A stretch of 64,000 bases of DNA from Adhaeribacter arboris (GTDB taxonomy: Bacteria; Bacteroidota; Bacteroidia; Cytophagales; Hymenobacteraceae), in contig NZ_PYFT01000001.1 in assembly GCF_003023845.1 (NCBI RefSeq), positions 2,852,001 to 2,916,000 on the forward strand, given 5' to 3'. The notes beneath the pieces are model-generated. The model was given only the letters and a program-made list of their open reading frames with translations. It searched no databases and was not told the DNA's origin. This document shows positions 24,634-32,650 of this stretch, one piece after another (the stretch's first letter is position 1; the number at the start of each line of letters is the position of its first letter). The translations under genes were made by a program, and so were the position numbers.

Positions 24634-25005
24634 TTATTCAGGGGCTTCTACTTCGCCGGTTACAGGGTTAAACAAGGTGATGCCTTCTAAATGGATTAGC
24701 AGGCCGTTCAATATCATTTTCTCAATCGCCTCTCCCGAACGGGCATTATCGTAGAAATACTGCCAGTTCTCTTGCGTAGTCGCGGTAAAGGTGGTAATGG
24801 TTCCCGCCGAGCGAATCTCGCCGTGTACGTCGACTAAAACCGGGATGTATTCTACCGTGATAGTTTCTAAGTCCATGGCGATGCGCACGTCTTTAATTTG
24901 ATAGCGGGTTAAAGGTCCGGAAAAGTCGTTCACCTGGAGGTAGCGCGGCGTTTGGCCAATCTGCGCCGTAAAGTCTTTGTTATTATAGGAGAAAGTATAA
25001 AGCAT
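24634..25005 (-). CDS. Tail-module protein, unknown
   Basis: 123 residues. Beta-rich and acidic (LYTFSYNNKDFTAQIGQTPR, ITTFTATTQENWQYFYDNAR). It overlaps the 25005 gene by one base. No family recognised, but it belongs to the tail block by context. Confidence 0.6.
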   Translation of the reverse strand: MLYTFSYNNKDFTAQIGQTPRYLQVNDFSGPLTRYQIKDVRIAMDLETITVEYIPVLVDVHGEIRSAGTITTFTATTQENWQYFYDNARSGEAIEKMILNGLLIHLEGITLFNPVTGEVEAPE

Positions 25006-26573
25006 CAGCGTAGATTATTTAAAGGAGTGAGAGTAAAGCCACTACCCGAAAGCGTAGCGTGGTTCGATCCAATTAAATCCAGAATCTTATTGCCGCTATC
25101 AATTAAATTAAACAAATAATAAGCATCCAGTTTGCGGCGAATGGATTTAGAAGGATTAGCGTACAATCCGTTATTTTCCAGGGTTATTTTCTCGCCCGGT
25201 TGTAAGGTTTGTCCCGCTTTTACGTGGTAGGCTTGCACGGCGTAGCCTTTAAAAGAGTTGATTACCGTTCCCGAGAGAGGGAAGCTAATCGTATGGGTCG
25301 CATCGAGTAACAGGCCGTTCTGTATTTCGGGAAAGCCCGTTTTGACTTCCAGCCCGTTGCTCACCCGGTTGATGGCGGATTTGGTGTAATAATCTACCCA
25401 GGCAAGGGCGGCTTCCGCATCGCTAAAATTTACCAAATCGCCGTGATTCGCATTTAAGGGTGGTCCGTAAGCCGTAACGTATACCTTAATTCCGTACAGG
25501 GTAAAACTTGCCCCAACGTCGCCGCTGCCTCCTGCATTAAAAAACAAGTTGGTAGTGCGCGCTGCGGAAGAAAAAAACAGTTTTACTTTCCTGCGGGTAC
25601 CGGCTCCCACAAATAAATCTATAACGTTGCCAATCCGGACCTGAACGGTGGTATTGTTATTCTCTAAATCTAATTCAATCGTGTAGGTTCCACCGGCTAA
25701 CGTTAGAGGGCTGTTACAAATCAGGTGGGTTTGATTTTGCGCCGAAGTGGAAACGGTTTGCGTTAATGTAACCGAATTGGCCACGGTATCATACACAATC
25801 GTCGCGTTCCCCGGATTGGTAACGGTAAACTCACTCAGTCCTTTGTCTAAAGTAGGGTCTTGAATGTATTGGGGTTTGGCGTAATTAAATAACTCTACCG
25901 AATCCCAGGCTTTTTTACCACTTCTATGATTAAAGGTCCAGTATTCGATACCATGCGGGTGCAGAAATTTAGGCACTATCCCAATTTCTTTAAAAAACAA
26001 CTCGCTTTCGGTCAGGGTAATTTCCCGGTTAAAGAAAGCTAAATTGGAGTAATAGCTATCAGAATACTCCGTCTTGTTGTAGCGTTCTCCCAGGCGAATA
26101 GGGCTAGTATTAACCGCTACCGAGGTAAAAGTACCCGAACCGCCTACGGTCGCTGGGTATACTTTGCGGTTGACAATAAAGTAAGCACTCGTATTCACAT
26201 TGCAAAACAGAATCTTTTGCGCCAGGTTATTGGGTAAAGCAATAGAAGCCTGCCAGGCTCTCCTGCCCGAACTTAAAGTGCCGTAAGCGTTGCGAAGATT
26301 AAAAGATAAAGTGCTGCCCGTATATTCCAAATCCCAGCCGGTAACGGTGTTGTTGGCCGTGTCTTGTAGTTGTTTGAGGTATAACCGGCCGTTTTTTAGT
26401 ACCACCGTTACCATTAAAGTAAAGGGTTTAGTTAAATCAAAAAACGGCTCCATTCGCTCCGGTTGATTTACCAGCGGAATATTTACGTATTGGGAAGGTT
26501 TTAGATAAAGCATGTTCTCCACGTTTACCCAATCTTTTTCCGTTTGATTATCTCTTATCTGGACTGCTCGCAT
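25005..26573 (-). CDS. Tail protein with LamG-like domain
   Basis: 522 residues. WQASIALPNNLAQKILFC and NLAFFNREITLTESELFF, with the strand-rich context around about residues 80-200, resemble a concanavalin/LamG sugar-binding domain as found in phage adhesins. The C-terminal part is less regular. It probably contacts host surface glycans. Confidence 0.65.
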   Translation of the reverse strand: MRAVQIRDNQTEKDWVNVENMLYLKPSQYVNIPLVNQPERMEPFFDLTKPFTLMVTVVLKNGRLYLKQLQDTANNTVTGWDLEYTGSTLSFNLRNAYGTLSSGRRAWQASIALPNNLAQKILFCNVNTSAYFIVNRKVYPATVGGSGTFTSVAVNTSPIRLGERYNKTEYSDSYYSNLAFFNREITLTESELFFKEIGIVPKFLHPHGIEYWTFNHRSGKKAWDSVELFNYAKPQYIQDPTLDKGLSEFTVTNPGNATIVYDTVANSVTLTQTVSTSAQNQTHLICNSPLTLAGGTYTIELDLENNNTTVQVRIGNVIDLFVGAGTRRKVKLFFSSAARTTNLFFNAGGSGDVGASFTLYGIKVYVTAYGPPLNANHGDLVNFSDAEAALAWVDYYTKSAINRVSNGLEVKTGFPEIQNGLLLDATHTISFPLSGTVINSFKGYAVQAYHVKAGQTLQPGEKITLENNGLYANPSKSIRRKLDAYYLFNLIDSGNKILDLIGSNHATLSGSGFTLTPLNNLR

Positions 26574-26575
26574 CG

Positions 26576-27949
26576 CTATATTTTCCTAATGGTGAGCAGC
26601 AAAGAATTGGGTACCAGCGTTACCGTATTGATGGCACGCACGTGCATAATCTGGGTATCGGAAGTAGTGGCAATGGCCGTTTGCAAAGCCGCTACGGTGC
26701 TAGCGGTTGTCCAGTTAGCGGCAAAATTCAGCTTATATTCATAAGTGTAGTTGGTTAGCGGGATAGCCGTGGCATCGTAGTTATTCAAAGCATCCGCTAC
26801 AACCGTCGCTACTTTGCCTTTAATGGCGATACTATTGGAAGTCGTGTTTATATCTGGGTTCAGGTCCAGTTGGTAGAGCTGCTGGGCTTCGGTCGTTAAT
26901 CTGGGGTCGTTATCCCCTACCGCAATGGGAGCGGATGCCAGTAAAGGAACAACGGATAAAGTAACGCCTCCCTTACCGGTTTTACTCGCATCGGGTAGAG
27001 TGTAATTACTTCCAGTGGTGGCACCCCCGCTCCGCACCGGAATAACTGAAAGCACATCCCCGGCCAGTAAAGTCGTGGTAAATACAATCTGGTCAGAACC
27101 TGCTGCCCGTGTAAATTGGGCGTCGTATAAAATACGAGGAACTAAGGCATTGTAAATAATTACTTTGTCTACCTGCGGGTAGCCCGTTGGCAAGGCAAAA
27201 GAATTCGTATTGGTGTACACTAAATCCGCAATCCTAGCCCCTGTTCCCCCACTACCACCGCTATTGGTGCCGATATAATCCAGCACTTCCTGGCTTAAAT
27301 GGGTGAGTAGTACCGCCCCGGCGCTTAAGCCATTGGTAACGGTAGATATATTCTGAATCGCCAAAGCTACGCCTTGGAACTGGTCAGAAATATACTTTTG
27401 GCTAAGGGTTTTATCGGTATTTTGTCCGGGCGCGTTTAATACATCAGCTCTTGGCAAGGCACCCGTTACCCGGCTGTCATTACCCTGCATCACGGTGCCT
27501 GAAGCAGTACCAAAATCTTTATTAAAAGCGGTGCCTTTGTTGGTTATTGCGGGTTCTGCCCCAATATCTCCCGGCGAAAGCGGGTCGTTGCCGTCTTTGG
27601 AGTGCGTACCTGCATGCCAAGGCATTTCCAGATTGCCGGTTAAAGCTTCCGGGTGGAAAGTATTATTGCCAACCGATATACTTAATATCCCTTTGCCTAT
27701 TTCTTCCCCTAAGTCCGCCATTAACTCGTAGACGAGTTTCATGTTAGGTACGTCGGTAGTCGACTCAGATAATACCCCCTTAACGGAAGATTTAGGCAGG
27801 TAATCGCCTATTGCCGTTTCGGTCGCGAAACTATCTTTAATATCAGCGGCCCATTCCTGAAAGGTTCCCCCGTTAATAGCAGCCATGCCGTTAGGAGCAA
27901 ATTTAACGGCCCACTTCGCGATAAATTCGGCTTTCGTTAACTTGCTCAT
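26576..27949 (-). CDS. Tail fibre / receptor-binding protein
   Basis: 457 residues, with the N-terminal anchor MSKLTKAEFIAKWAVKFAPN, a Gly/Asn/Ser-rich shaft, and PQVDKVIIYNALVPRILYDA late in the protein. The arrangement of repeats is typical of trimeric fibres. It overlaps the 27946 gene as ATGA. No specific receptor can be predicted. Confidence 0.65.
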   Translation of the reverse strand: MSKLTKAEFIAKWAVKFAPNGMAAINGGTFQEWAADIKDSFATETAIGDYLPKSSVKGVLSESTTDVPNMKLVYELMADLGEEIGKGILSISVGNNTFHPEALTGNLEMPWHAGTHSKDGNDPLSPGDIGAEPAITNKGTAFNKDFGTASGTVMQGNDSRVTGALPRADVLNAPGQNTDKTLSQKYISDQFQGVALAIQNISTVTNGLSAGAVLLTHLSQEVLDYIGTNSGGSGGTGARIADLVYTNTNSFALPTGYPQVDKVIIYNALVPRILYDAQFTRAAGSDQIVFTTTLLAGDVLSVIPVRSGGATTGSNYTLPDASKTGKGGVTLSVVPLLASAPIAVGDNDPRLTTEAQQLYQLDLNPDINTTSNSIAIKGKVATVVADALNNYDATAIPLTNYTYEYKLNFAANWTTASTVAALQTAIATTSDTQIMHVRAINTVTLVPNSLLLTIRKI

Positions 27950-28521
27950 AAGGTTTGAATGTTAAGGCCGAATGCAAAATCGGAGGTTATCTGTAAAGCC
28001 CCTCCTGCGGGTACAGTGGCTATCGTTTGCCCTAAAGCGTTTTTGATGGTTACCGGCAAACCAGGTCCGCCTGTCTCGGGCACGTTGATTTCGATTTCGT
28101 TCGAAACCACTAATTGTAAGTCAAATAGTACAATCACCTGGGGCACGTTGCGTAAACGGCGGCTGGTTTTCTCCCAATTACCCGAATCCACGTAGCGGAC
28201 ACTGTACTCGGTGGAATGGTCAATTATCTTCCATACCTGCCAACCGGGAGCGGCAATGGCTTCAATAAAGGCTTTGCGTTTATTCTTAAACTCGGTATCC
28301 GTAGCAGCCAGAAAGCCGCATTTCAGCGTTACTTCCTTGTCCTCAAAAGTGGGATGGGCTAAATCAACCTCGGTACCGTTTTCTTCCGGCCAGGAGTAGG
28401 TAAGCGAATCTTTGCGTTTGGGTAACGAAAGAAAATCTTTGCTCCCATCCCGCACAAAAACGCCGTAGGTATCAAATATATCGAGGTTGTTTAGAAAATA
28501 TCTTCCGGATGCAGCAGCCAT
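27946..28521 (-). CDS. Distal tail (Dit-like) protein
   Basis: 191 residues. TYGVFVRDGSKDFLSLPKRK and TEVDLAHPTFEDKEVTLKCG followed by FIEAIAAPGWQVWKIIDHST form the N-terminal ring-forming domain of Dit-type hub proteins, with a C-terminal galectin-like part (VVSNEIEINVPETGGPG). Dit sits at the tail tip below the tube and anchors fibres. It lies downstream of the tape-measure gene, though the accessory island separates the two. Confidence 0.7.
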   Translation of the reverse strand: MAAASGRYFLNNLDIFDTYGVFVRDGSKDFLSLPKRKDSLTYSWPEENGTEVDLAHPTFEDKEVTLKCGFLAATDTEFKNKRKAFIEAIAAPGWQVWKIIDHSTEYSVRYVDSGNWEKTSRRLRNVPQVIVLFDLQLVVSNEIEINVPETGGPGLPVTIKNALGQTIATVPAGGALQITSDFAFGLNIQTL

Positions 28522-28586
28522 AAGTCGCCTTTAGTGGCATAACTTAAAACTAGTCCAAAAGCGGGGTATTCGTCCGGGAAAGACAT
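28491..28586 (-). CDS. Possible 31-residue ORF upstream of Dit gene
   Basis: MSFPDEYPAFGLVLSYATKG then DLWLLHPEDIF, overlapping the Dit start by 31 bp. It resembles a compact translated peptide but has no strong ribosome site. It may be a leader peptide or chance. Confidence 0.3.
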   Translation of the reverse strand: MSFPDEYPAFGLVLSYATKGDLWLLHPEDIF

Positions 28587-28623
28587 GCCCAAACGGTAAG
28601 AGGCAGAAGAAAAATTAAAAAGT

Positions 28624-28653
28624 AAAGCCCGGATAGTAGTCCGGGCTTTTTTT
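28624..28653. terminator. Strong terminator between island and tail genes
   Basis: AAAGCCCGGA - loop TAGTAG - TCCGGGCTTTTTTT on the plus strand; on the minus strand the stem is followed by CTTTACTTTTT. It closes the small leftward unit 28655-29153 and shields the tail genes. Confidence 0.85.
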
Positions 28654-28654
28654 G

Positions 28655-28846
28655 TTACCGATTTACTTGCGGAATATTTTGGTAAACCTTCTCCACTACT
28701 TCTCCAAAGGTTTTATCATCCCAAAATAGCATCCCAATCAAACTTAATGGTATTTGCACTACCAGCACAAACAAGCACATAGCTAAGGAGGTCAGGCACA
28801 TAAAGGCGAAGGTGGCGAGTATTTTAAGCTTTGTCAAAACTTTCAA
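28655..28846 (-). CDS. Small membrane protein
   Basis: 63 residues with a Lys-rich start and one or two membrane segments (LATFAFMCLTSLAMCLFVLV, then QIPLSLIGMLFW). It overlaps the 28824 gene by 23 bp and ends at the terminator. Function unknown; such moron-type membrane proteins often block superinfection. Confidence 0.65.
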   Translation of the reverse strand: MKVLTKLKILATFAFMCLTSLAMCLFVLVVQIPLSLIGMLFWDDKTFGEVVEKVYQNIPQVNR

Positions 28847-29153
28847 TTTTCTCTTTTATAACATCCAAGAAATCGGCTAATGCTCCTTGAAAATGCCAGG
28901 ATTTTATAAAATCATCATAGTTGTATATCCTTCCTGTATCAGTATTATTTTCACCACCTGTAAGTAAATTATAAACTTCAGTATTTTTTTTAATATAAAA
29001 ATTTGCTTTATTTAATAAAGAATCCACATCTCTTTCCCCTGAAGCTCTTATTTGTTTATTTTTACCTTTTTCATATTTGTAGTAGGCAGTTGAATATTCG
29101 CTGTATATAGCATCTAAATTTTTATACAACTCCTGCCATTGTTCTTTAGTCAT
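28824..29153 (-). CDS. Hypothetical helical protein
   Basis: 109 residues, Lys/Glu-rich and helical (EQWQELYKNLDAIYSEYSTA, LADFLDVIKEKIESFDKA). AT-rich compared with the tail genes on both sides, which suggests later insertion as a moron. It is divergent from the RNA unit at 29240. Confidence 0.6.
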   Translation of the reverse strand: MTKEQWQELYKNLDAIYSEYSTAYYKYEKGKNKQIRASGERDVDSLLNKANFYIKKNTEVYNLLTGGENNTDTGRIYNYDDFIKSWHFQGALADFLDVIKEKIESFDKA

Positions 29154-29239
29154 ACAATTTCTTTTTTAGGTGAATCTCAAAGATAGAAGTATCCTCTAAT
29201 AATAGAAGGAATAGAAAAATAAAATAGTTGCAACAGTCT

Positions 29240-29270
29240 TTGCAAGTTTGCGTATAATTATATATCTTTA
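29240..29270 (+). promoter_or_regulatory. Promoter of the RNA unit
   Basis: TTG at 29240-29242, a 20-base spacer and TATCTTTA at 29263-29270 match the Bacteroidota -33/-7 consensus. Transcription would start near 29276, exactly where the tRNA-like RNA begins. Confidence 0.7.
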
Positions 29271-29276
29271 CTTTAT

Positions 29277-29399
29277 AATCAGGTGGCAGAAACTGGAAGA
29301 TGCGCACGTACTCAATAAGGCAACGGCAGGTGAGAGATGTATTCGAGTAGCTAACGATTACAGTACCGAAGTTTGTAGGTTCGATTCCTACCCTGATTA
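29277..29399 (+). ncRNA. tRNA-like RNA with greatly enlarged anticodon region
   Basis: Acceptor strand AATCAGG (29277-29283) pairs with CCTGATT (29392-29398); D-arm GCA/TGC with GG in the loop; T-arm GTAGG-TTCGATT-CCTAC (29375-29391). The D-arm (TGGCAGAAACTGGAAGATGC) looks like that of a class II tRNA-Leu. Between the D-arm and T-arm there are about 71 bases instead of 25-45, with no normal anticodon stem; GTACT and AGTAC (near 29308-29312 and 29361-29365) can pair around a large loop. It may be a decoy, a processed structural RNA or a tRNA broken by insertion. Confidence 0.7.
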
Positions 29400-29400
29400 C

Positions 29401-29562
29401 GATTCTTTGCGACTTTTCTAAAGGTCAACAGGTTTTACGAGTTACTACCTGGCCCCGGAGAGAACAGAAGAACACTAACCTTATGTCGCATTGAAGGTTA
29501 GTGCCAGCCACAGGCGCTTAGCGAGTTTGAGGGAAAGCTGAGTCGTGGTAACCCTTAATTTT
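29401..29562 (+). ncRNA. Structured RNA with hairpin and pseudoknot
   Basis: CACTAACCTT (29473-29482) pairs perfectly with AAGGTTAGTG (29494-29503). The 11-base loop contains GTCGCA (29485-29490), which is complementary to TGCGAC at 29408-29413 upstream, so a pseudoknot can form. GCGCT-T-AGCG and AGGG...CCCT make smaller hairpins further on. No ORF fits. It lies in one transcript between the tRNA-like RNA and tRNA-Thr. Confidence 0.55.
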
Positions 29563-29635
29563 GCCTCTTTAGCTCAGTTGGTAGAGCAGCTCATTCGTAA
29601 TGAGCAGGTCGCTGGTTCAAGTCCAGTAGGAGGCT
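29563..29635 (+). tRNA. tRNA-Thr (anticodon CGT)
   Basis: 73 bases. Acceptor GCCTCTT/AGGAGGC, D-arm GCTC...GAGC with GG loop, anticodon stem GCTCA/TGAGC with loop TTCGTAA (anticodon CGT, reading ACG), T-arm GCTGG-TTCAAGT-CCAGT. The discriminator base is T and CCA is not encoded. It is a canonical phage-borne tRNA inside the RNA unit. Confidence 0.93.
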
Positions 29636-29795
29636 CAACCCCAAGACGATGAATATGTCACAGATGGCCCGATAGAAGCGCAAGCGAGGGAATCGGCACT
29701 AGTAGCAAGTGAGGATGCACAAGGCAAGAGTGGTTATACCCGAAAGGGAGCCCGCTACAGCTTTTGTCCATGGCACTTACGGCCGTAAGCGTGAA

Positions 29796-29826
29796 CCGGA
29801 ACCGCGTCAGTGTTCCGGATTTTTTA
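29796..29826 (+). terminator. Terminator of the RNA unit
   Basis: CCGGAAC (29796-29802) pairs with GTTCCGG (29812-29818), followed by ATTTTTTA. It ends the RNA transcript nine bases before the next start codon. The 160 bases between the tRNA-Thr and this hairpin have no clear ORF and contain several GC-rich short palindromes such as TTACGGCCGTAA. Confidence 0.75.
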
Positions 29827-29834
29827 CCTCGCCT

Positions 29835-30038
29835 ATGACAGAATTAAACTTGGAAAGCTTATCTTCCTTCCTGGCAAGTAACGAAGAAAAACGTAACCAG
29901 ATACCTACTGGCCGGCAGATAGAAGAAGAATCAGGTTTACCGCAAGGGTATTTGAATAAGATTCTGAAAGGGGAATTAAAATTAACTGAGGCTAGAAAAG
30001 CTAAACTATTACCTGTTTTGAAGAAATATAGATTTTAA
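29835..30038 (+). CDS. Small HTH-like protein
   Basis: 67 residues from ATG 29835; the frame is open upstream through the RNA unit but this part is not coding. PTGRQIEEESGLPQGYLNKILKGELK looks like a short helix-turn-helix (RQIEEESGLPQGYLNKILKG). It could be a small regulator of the accessory island. Strong spacing after the terminator suggests its own start signals. Confidence 0.55.
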   Translation: MTELNLESLSSFLASNEEKRNQIPTGRQIEEESGLPQGYLNKILKGELKLTEARKAKLLPVLKKYRF

Positions 30039-30042
30039 TTCT

Positions 30043-30339
30043 ATGAATATTACTTTTGAATATAAAATAAAGGACAAAAGAGTTATTTATATGTCATGTG
30101 ATTTTGATTATAGAATAAATTTGCTTGACAAAATAACATTCTATGAAATACTGGATGGTTATGAAAAGCATTTGAAAGGCATTGGAGATGAACCAGACAT
30201 TAAGCAAGAATTAAAAAGTCTTTACGCATATAATATAAGGAGGGATACAGTATTCATTGTCGCTGAAACATCAATAAAATTAAAAACAGGCCGTTACAAT
30301 GAGGGCGGTATGAATGTTAGAATTGCAATGTTTTCCTAA
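30043..30339 (+). CDS. Hypothetical protein of the accessory island
   Basis: 98 residues, AT-rich, Lys/Ile-rich. FEYKIKDKRVIYMSCDFDYR and the C-terminal GRYNEGGMNVRIAMFS are strand-rich. No domain recognised. It lies 5 bp after the 29835 gene. Confidence 0.6.
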   Translation: MNITFEYKIKDKRVIYMSCDFDYRINLLDKITFYEILDGYEKHLKGIGDEPDIKQELKSLYAYNIRRDTVFIVAETSIKLKTGRYNEGGMNVRIAMFS

Positions 30340-30383
30340 CCCATTTTAACGCCCTCTCTCTTAACACCAGTAACAAATAATAT

Positions 30384-30617
30384 ATGGAAGATCAGCAAAT
30401 AGTAAATTATAACTATAAAAAAGGCGTAAGGACTATAAGACCTGCTAATAAGTTGGTTCAAAATTGGTTGTTTAATGATAACGAAGAGGAAGAGGCTGTT
30501 TTAGCTAATTATTTAGGCGTTGTGGCAGAAAAGAACGGTTTATCTGCAAATGTTTTATCGCATTTATTCCCGGCCATATTACGGATGCTTAAAAGTAATT
30601 CTGAATGGGCGAGGTAA
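30384..30617 (+). CDS. Hypothetical protein of the accessory island
   Basis: 77 residues, polar, without cysteines or a membrane helix (VRTIRPANKLVQNWLFND, LSHLFPAILRMLKSNSEWAR). It belongs to the string of small rightward genes; an anti-defence role is a guess from position. Confidence 0.6.
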   Translation: MEDQQIVNYNYKKGVRTIRPANKLVQNWLFNDNEEEEAVLANYLGVVAEKNGLSANVLSHLFPAILRMLKSNSEWAR

Positions 30618-30636
30618 CACCAGTAACTAAAAAGAT

Positions 30637-30885
30637 ATGGAAGAAGAATTAATTACAGATGAATGGCTAAAAGCGCATGGTTGGGAAGCGCGCACTCTTT
30701 TTTATCAGGTGGGTGGCGGCGAAGATGAGGATGATTTGACTTATTTTGAAAAAAATGGGAAAGCTTTAACTAACTGGTATACCAAACGAGGTTACCATAT
30801 TGCTAATGAATCCGACTTAACTTACCAAGATGGATTCCCGGAGAATGAAATTGTTGTTTATGCAGCAGATTTACTAAATATCTAA
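30637..30885 (+). CDS. Acidic hypothetical protein
   Basis: 82 residues, acidic, no Cys (EELITDEWLKAHGWEARTLF, YHIANESDLTYQDGFPE). DNA-mimic-like acidity is seen but not conclusive. Small acidic phage proteins often inhibit host DNA-binding enzymes. Confidence 0.6.
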   Translation: MEEELITDEWLKAHGWEARTLFYQVGGGEDEDDLTYFEKNGKALTNWYTKRGYHIANESDLTYQDGFPENEIVVYAADLLNI

Positions 30886-30910
30886 CACCAGTGGTAAAAT
30901 AATAAAGGAT

Positions 30911-31117
30911 ATGCCCGAATACATCATTACCGCTATCAAAGATGAAGAAACTAAGTATTACTGTGCCTTTGATTTAATGGTAAAGCCAAACGTATTGCAA
31001 ACTACCCCACATCTGGATAGCGCCTTTGAGTTTAAGAGCCTGGAGAAAGCGGAAGGGTGGAAAGACTGGCTAGAGAAGAAGTTTCCAGAGTTTAGTTATA
31101 AAATAGAACCTAAGTAA
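30911..31117 (+). CDS. Hypothetical small protein
   Basis: 68 residues (ITAIKDEETKYYCAFDLMVK, KAEGWKDWLEKKFPEFSYK). It ends one base before the next gene starts. No domain recognised. Confidence 0.6.
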   Translation: MPEYIITAIKDEETKYYCAFDLMVKPNVLQTTPHLDSAFEFKSLEKAEGWKDWLEKKFPEFSYKIEPK

Positions 31118-31118
31118 G

Positions 31119-31379
31119 ATGGAAGAGAATAACGAATTAAAGCCTTATTATAAATTTGGCAAATACAATGACCCAGTTGAAAAGCTAAAAAAAGCACGGC
31201 GCGAATGGATTGAACGTTATGGACCTAATTCTTACAAGGAAAATAAAGAACCTAATTTTCAAGAAATCCTAAAAGCTAAACGCGAATATTACGGTGATAC
31301 AGAAGCTGCTATTGAATTTGCGGCAGAAGAGTATGCCAGGCAGTTAATAGAATTTGAAAACAATAGATTTCTCCGGTAA
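31119..31379 (+). CDS. Hypothetical small helical protein
   Basis: 86 residues, Lys/Glu-rich (ELKPYYKFGKYNDPVEKLKK, ILKAKREYYGDTEAAIEFA). It may be an amphipathic-helix binding protein. Unrecognised. Confidence 0.6.
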   Translation: MEENNELKPYYKFGKYNDPVEKLKKARREWIERYGPNSYKENKEPNFQEILKAKREYYGDTEAAIEFAAEEYARQLIEFENNRFLR

Positions 31380-31422
31380 CAAAAACAACTTAACCAGTAT
31401 ATAGTATTTAAACCCATCCGGT

Positions 31423-32010
31423 ATGCGCTCAACTATCTACCTACTCGCTTTACTATTACTATTTGCCTGTACACCTAACGCCTCAGAGGAATTGGTACAG
31501 CCCCGTATTTCTATAAATTCTAACGCGGTTTATGATAGTGTCGTTTACGAAAACCGGCCTTTAGGTATAACCCTAGAATACCGGCGAATTGCCGATACCA
31601 CTTTTACGGACCCGATTACGCAAGAAATAGTGCCCGGAATAAGCTACACCGTTCTTGTTTACGATAGCTTGCAGATAAAATCCCCCTGGGAAGGAGAGGT
31701 ACGATTAGTTAGCATTAAAAGGCCATCTAGTAAGCCGGCTTTAAATTTAAGTTCTAAGAACGCTCCGGATAACGTGTACTTTGTACGCAAAGATAAGACT
31801 AATCCCGAATGGTCTTACTTATTCTATTACAAACGTGTTCCTACGGGTACCTACGCGCCCATGGTATGCCGGTTTGTAATCGGGAAATATGCCTCTGACC
31901 CGGACAATCGGTACGCCAACATCGCTAATTGGGATGCTAGTACCGTTAACGTTTTACGTAGAAACGGGAATACTTCTATCTTTCACATTATAAACCCATA
32001 CGCGGAATAA
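31423..32010 (+). CDS. Phage lipoprotein of the accessory island
   Basis: 195 residues. MRSTIYLLALLLLFACTPN is a lipoprotein signal with Cys16 as the acylated residue. The mature part is beta-rich (GITLEYRRIADTTFTDPITQ, NVYFVRKDKTNPEWSYLFYY). Phage lipoproteins at the outer face often act in superinfection exclusion; this is inference from type. Its stop overlaps the next start by one base. Confidence 0.7.
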   Translation: MRSTIYLLALLLLFACTPNASEELVQPRISINSNAVYDSVVYENRPLGITLEYRRIADTTFTDPITQEIVPGISYTVLVYDSLQIKSPWEGEVRLVSIKRPSSKPALNLSSKNAPDNVYFVRKDKTNPEWSYLFYYKRVPTGTYAPMVCRFVIGKYASDPDNRYANIANWDASTVNVLRRNGNTSIFHIINPYAE

Positions 32011-32285
32011 TGGATAACTTACCTGTTATGGAATTCAATAGATTCTTAACTGCTCCCGGCACCTTTAAAGATATGTGTGCCCTAATTGAAGAGGCACAAA
32101 TCTTAGAAGTAGACGGAAAGTTTGCCACCGCCCAGCAAATATTTAATTACTCTCCTACGGGTGAATTGTACCGAATACAGGAATGGTATCTAATGGCCTT
32201 AACCGTATTAGGCAAAGTCACGCAAGAAGAAATTGACCGTTTCCTGGCTCAATCATTATTTAAAGATTTTACGTCTAATGGATAA
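32010..32285 (+). CDS. Hypothetical protein of the accessory island
   Basis: 91 residues (LPVMEFNRFLTAPGTFKDMC, YLMALTVLGKVTQEEIDRFL). All helical. No family recognised. Confidence 0.6.
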   Translation: MDNLPVMEFNRFLTAPGTFKDMCALIEEAQILEVDGKFATAQQIFNYSPTGELYRIQEWYLMALTVLGKVTQEEIDRFLAQSLFKDFTSNG

Positions 32286-32373
32286 CTTTCACTGGTACGA
32301 CATACCCGGCTTTATACTGGCCATTATTGTGCTGGCGTATTTTGTCCGGGCATTTATACAAAGCAGAAAATAA
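32278..32373 (+). CDS. 31-residue membrane peptide
   Basis: MDNFHWYDIPGFILAIIVLA then YFVRAFIQSRK: a single membrane helix with a basic tail. It overlaps the 32010 gene by 8 bp and ends one base before the next start codon, so it is translated in the same unit. Unknown function. Confidence 0.6.
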   Translation: MDNFHWYDIPGFILAIIVLAYFVRAFIQSRK

Positions 32374-32374
32374 G

Positions 32375-32632
32375 ATGAAAGTAGCATTTTATATCGACGG
32401 TAGTTTTATGAATTACAACGAACCATTAAAATTAACTACTGAATGGGAACTACCCTTTTTACCCCGCAAAGGTGAATACATGGAGGGTATTGATAAATTA
32501 TTTAAAGGTAAACTACCCGAAGTTATTCTCGGACAAAGGTGGTATGTCATGCATGTAGATTGGGAGTGGCACGAAGAAACAAACTTTCTAATTCCGGAAA
32601 TTTACATCCAGCATGTAGAAGCGGATAGGTAA
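32375..32632 (+). CDS. Hypothetical protein of the accessory island
   Basis: 85 residues from ATG 32375 (MKVAFYIDGSFMNYNEPLK); the frame is open to 32327 but overlaps the membrane peptide. FYIDGSF at the start and RWYVMHVDWEWHEETNF near the end give an alpha/beta look. Unrecognised. Confidence 0.6.
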   Translation: MKVAFYIDGSFMNYNEPLKLTTEWELPFLPRKGEYMEGIDKLFKGKLPEVILGQRWYVMHVDWEWHEETNFLIPEIYIQHVEADR

Positions 32633-32650
32633 CAATTAAGACTAATAACC

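Noticed and set aside
16767-28521. Diversity-generating retroelement acting on the fibre genes
   Set aside because: No reverse transcriptase frame (YxDD motif) and no template repeat were found in the window.
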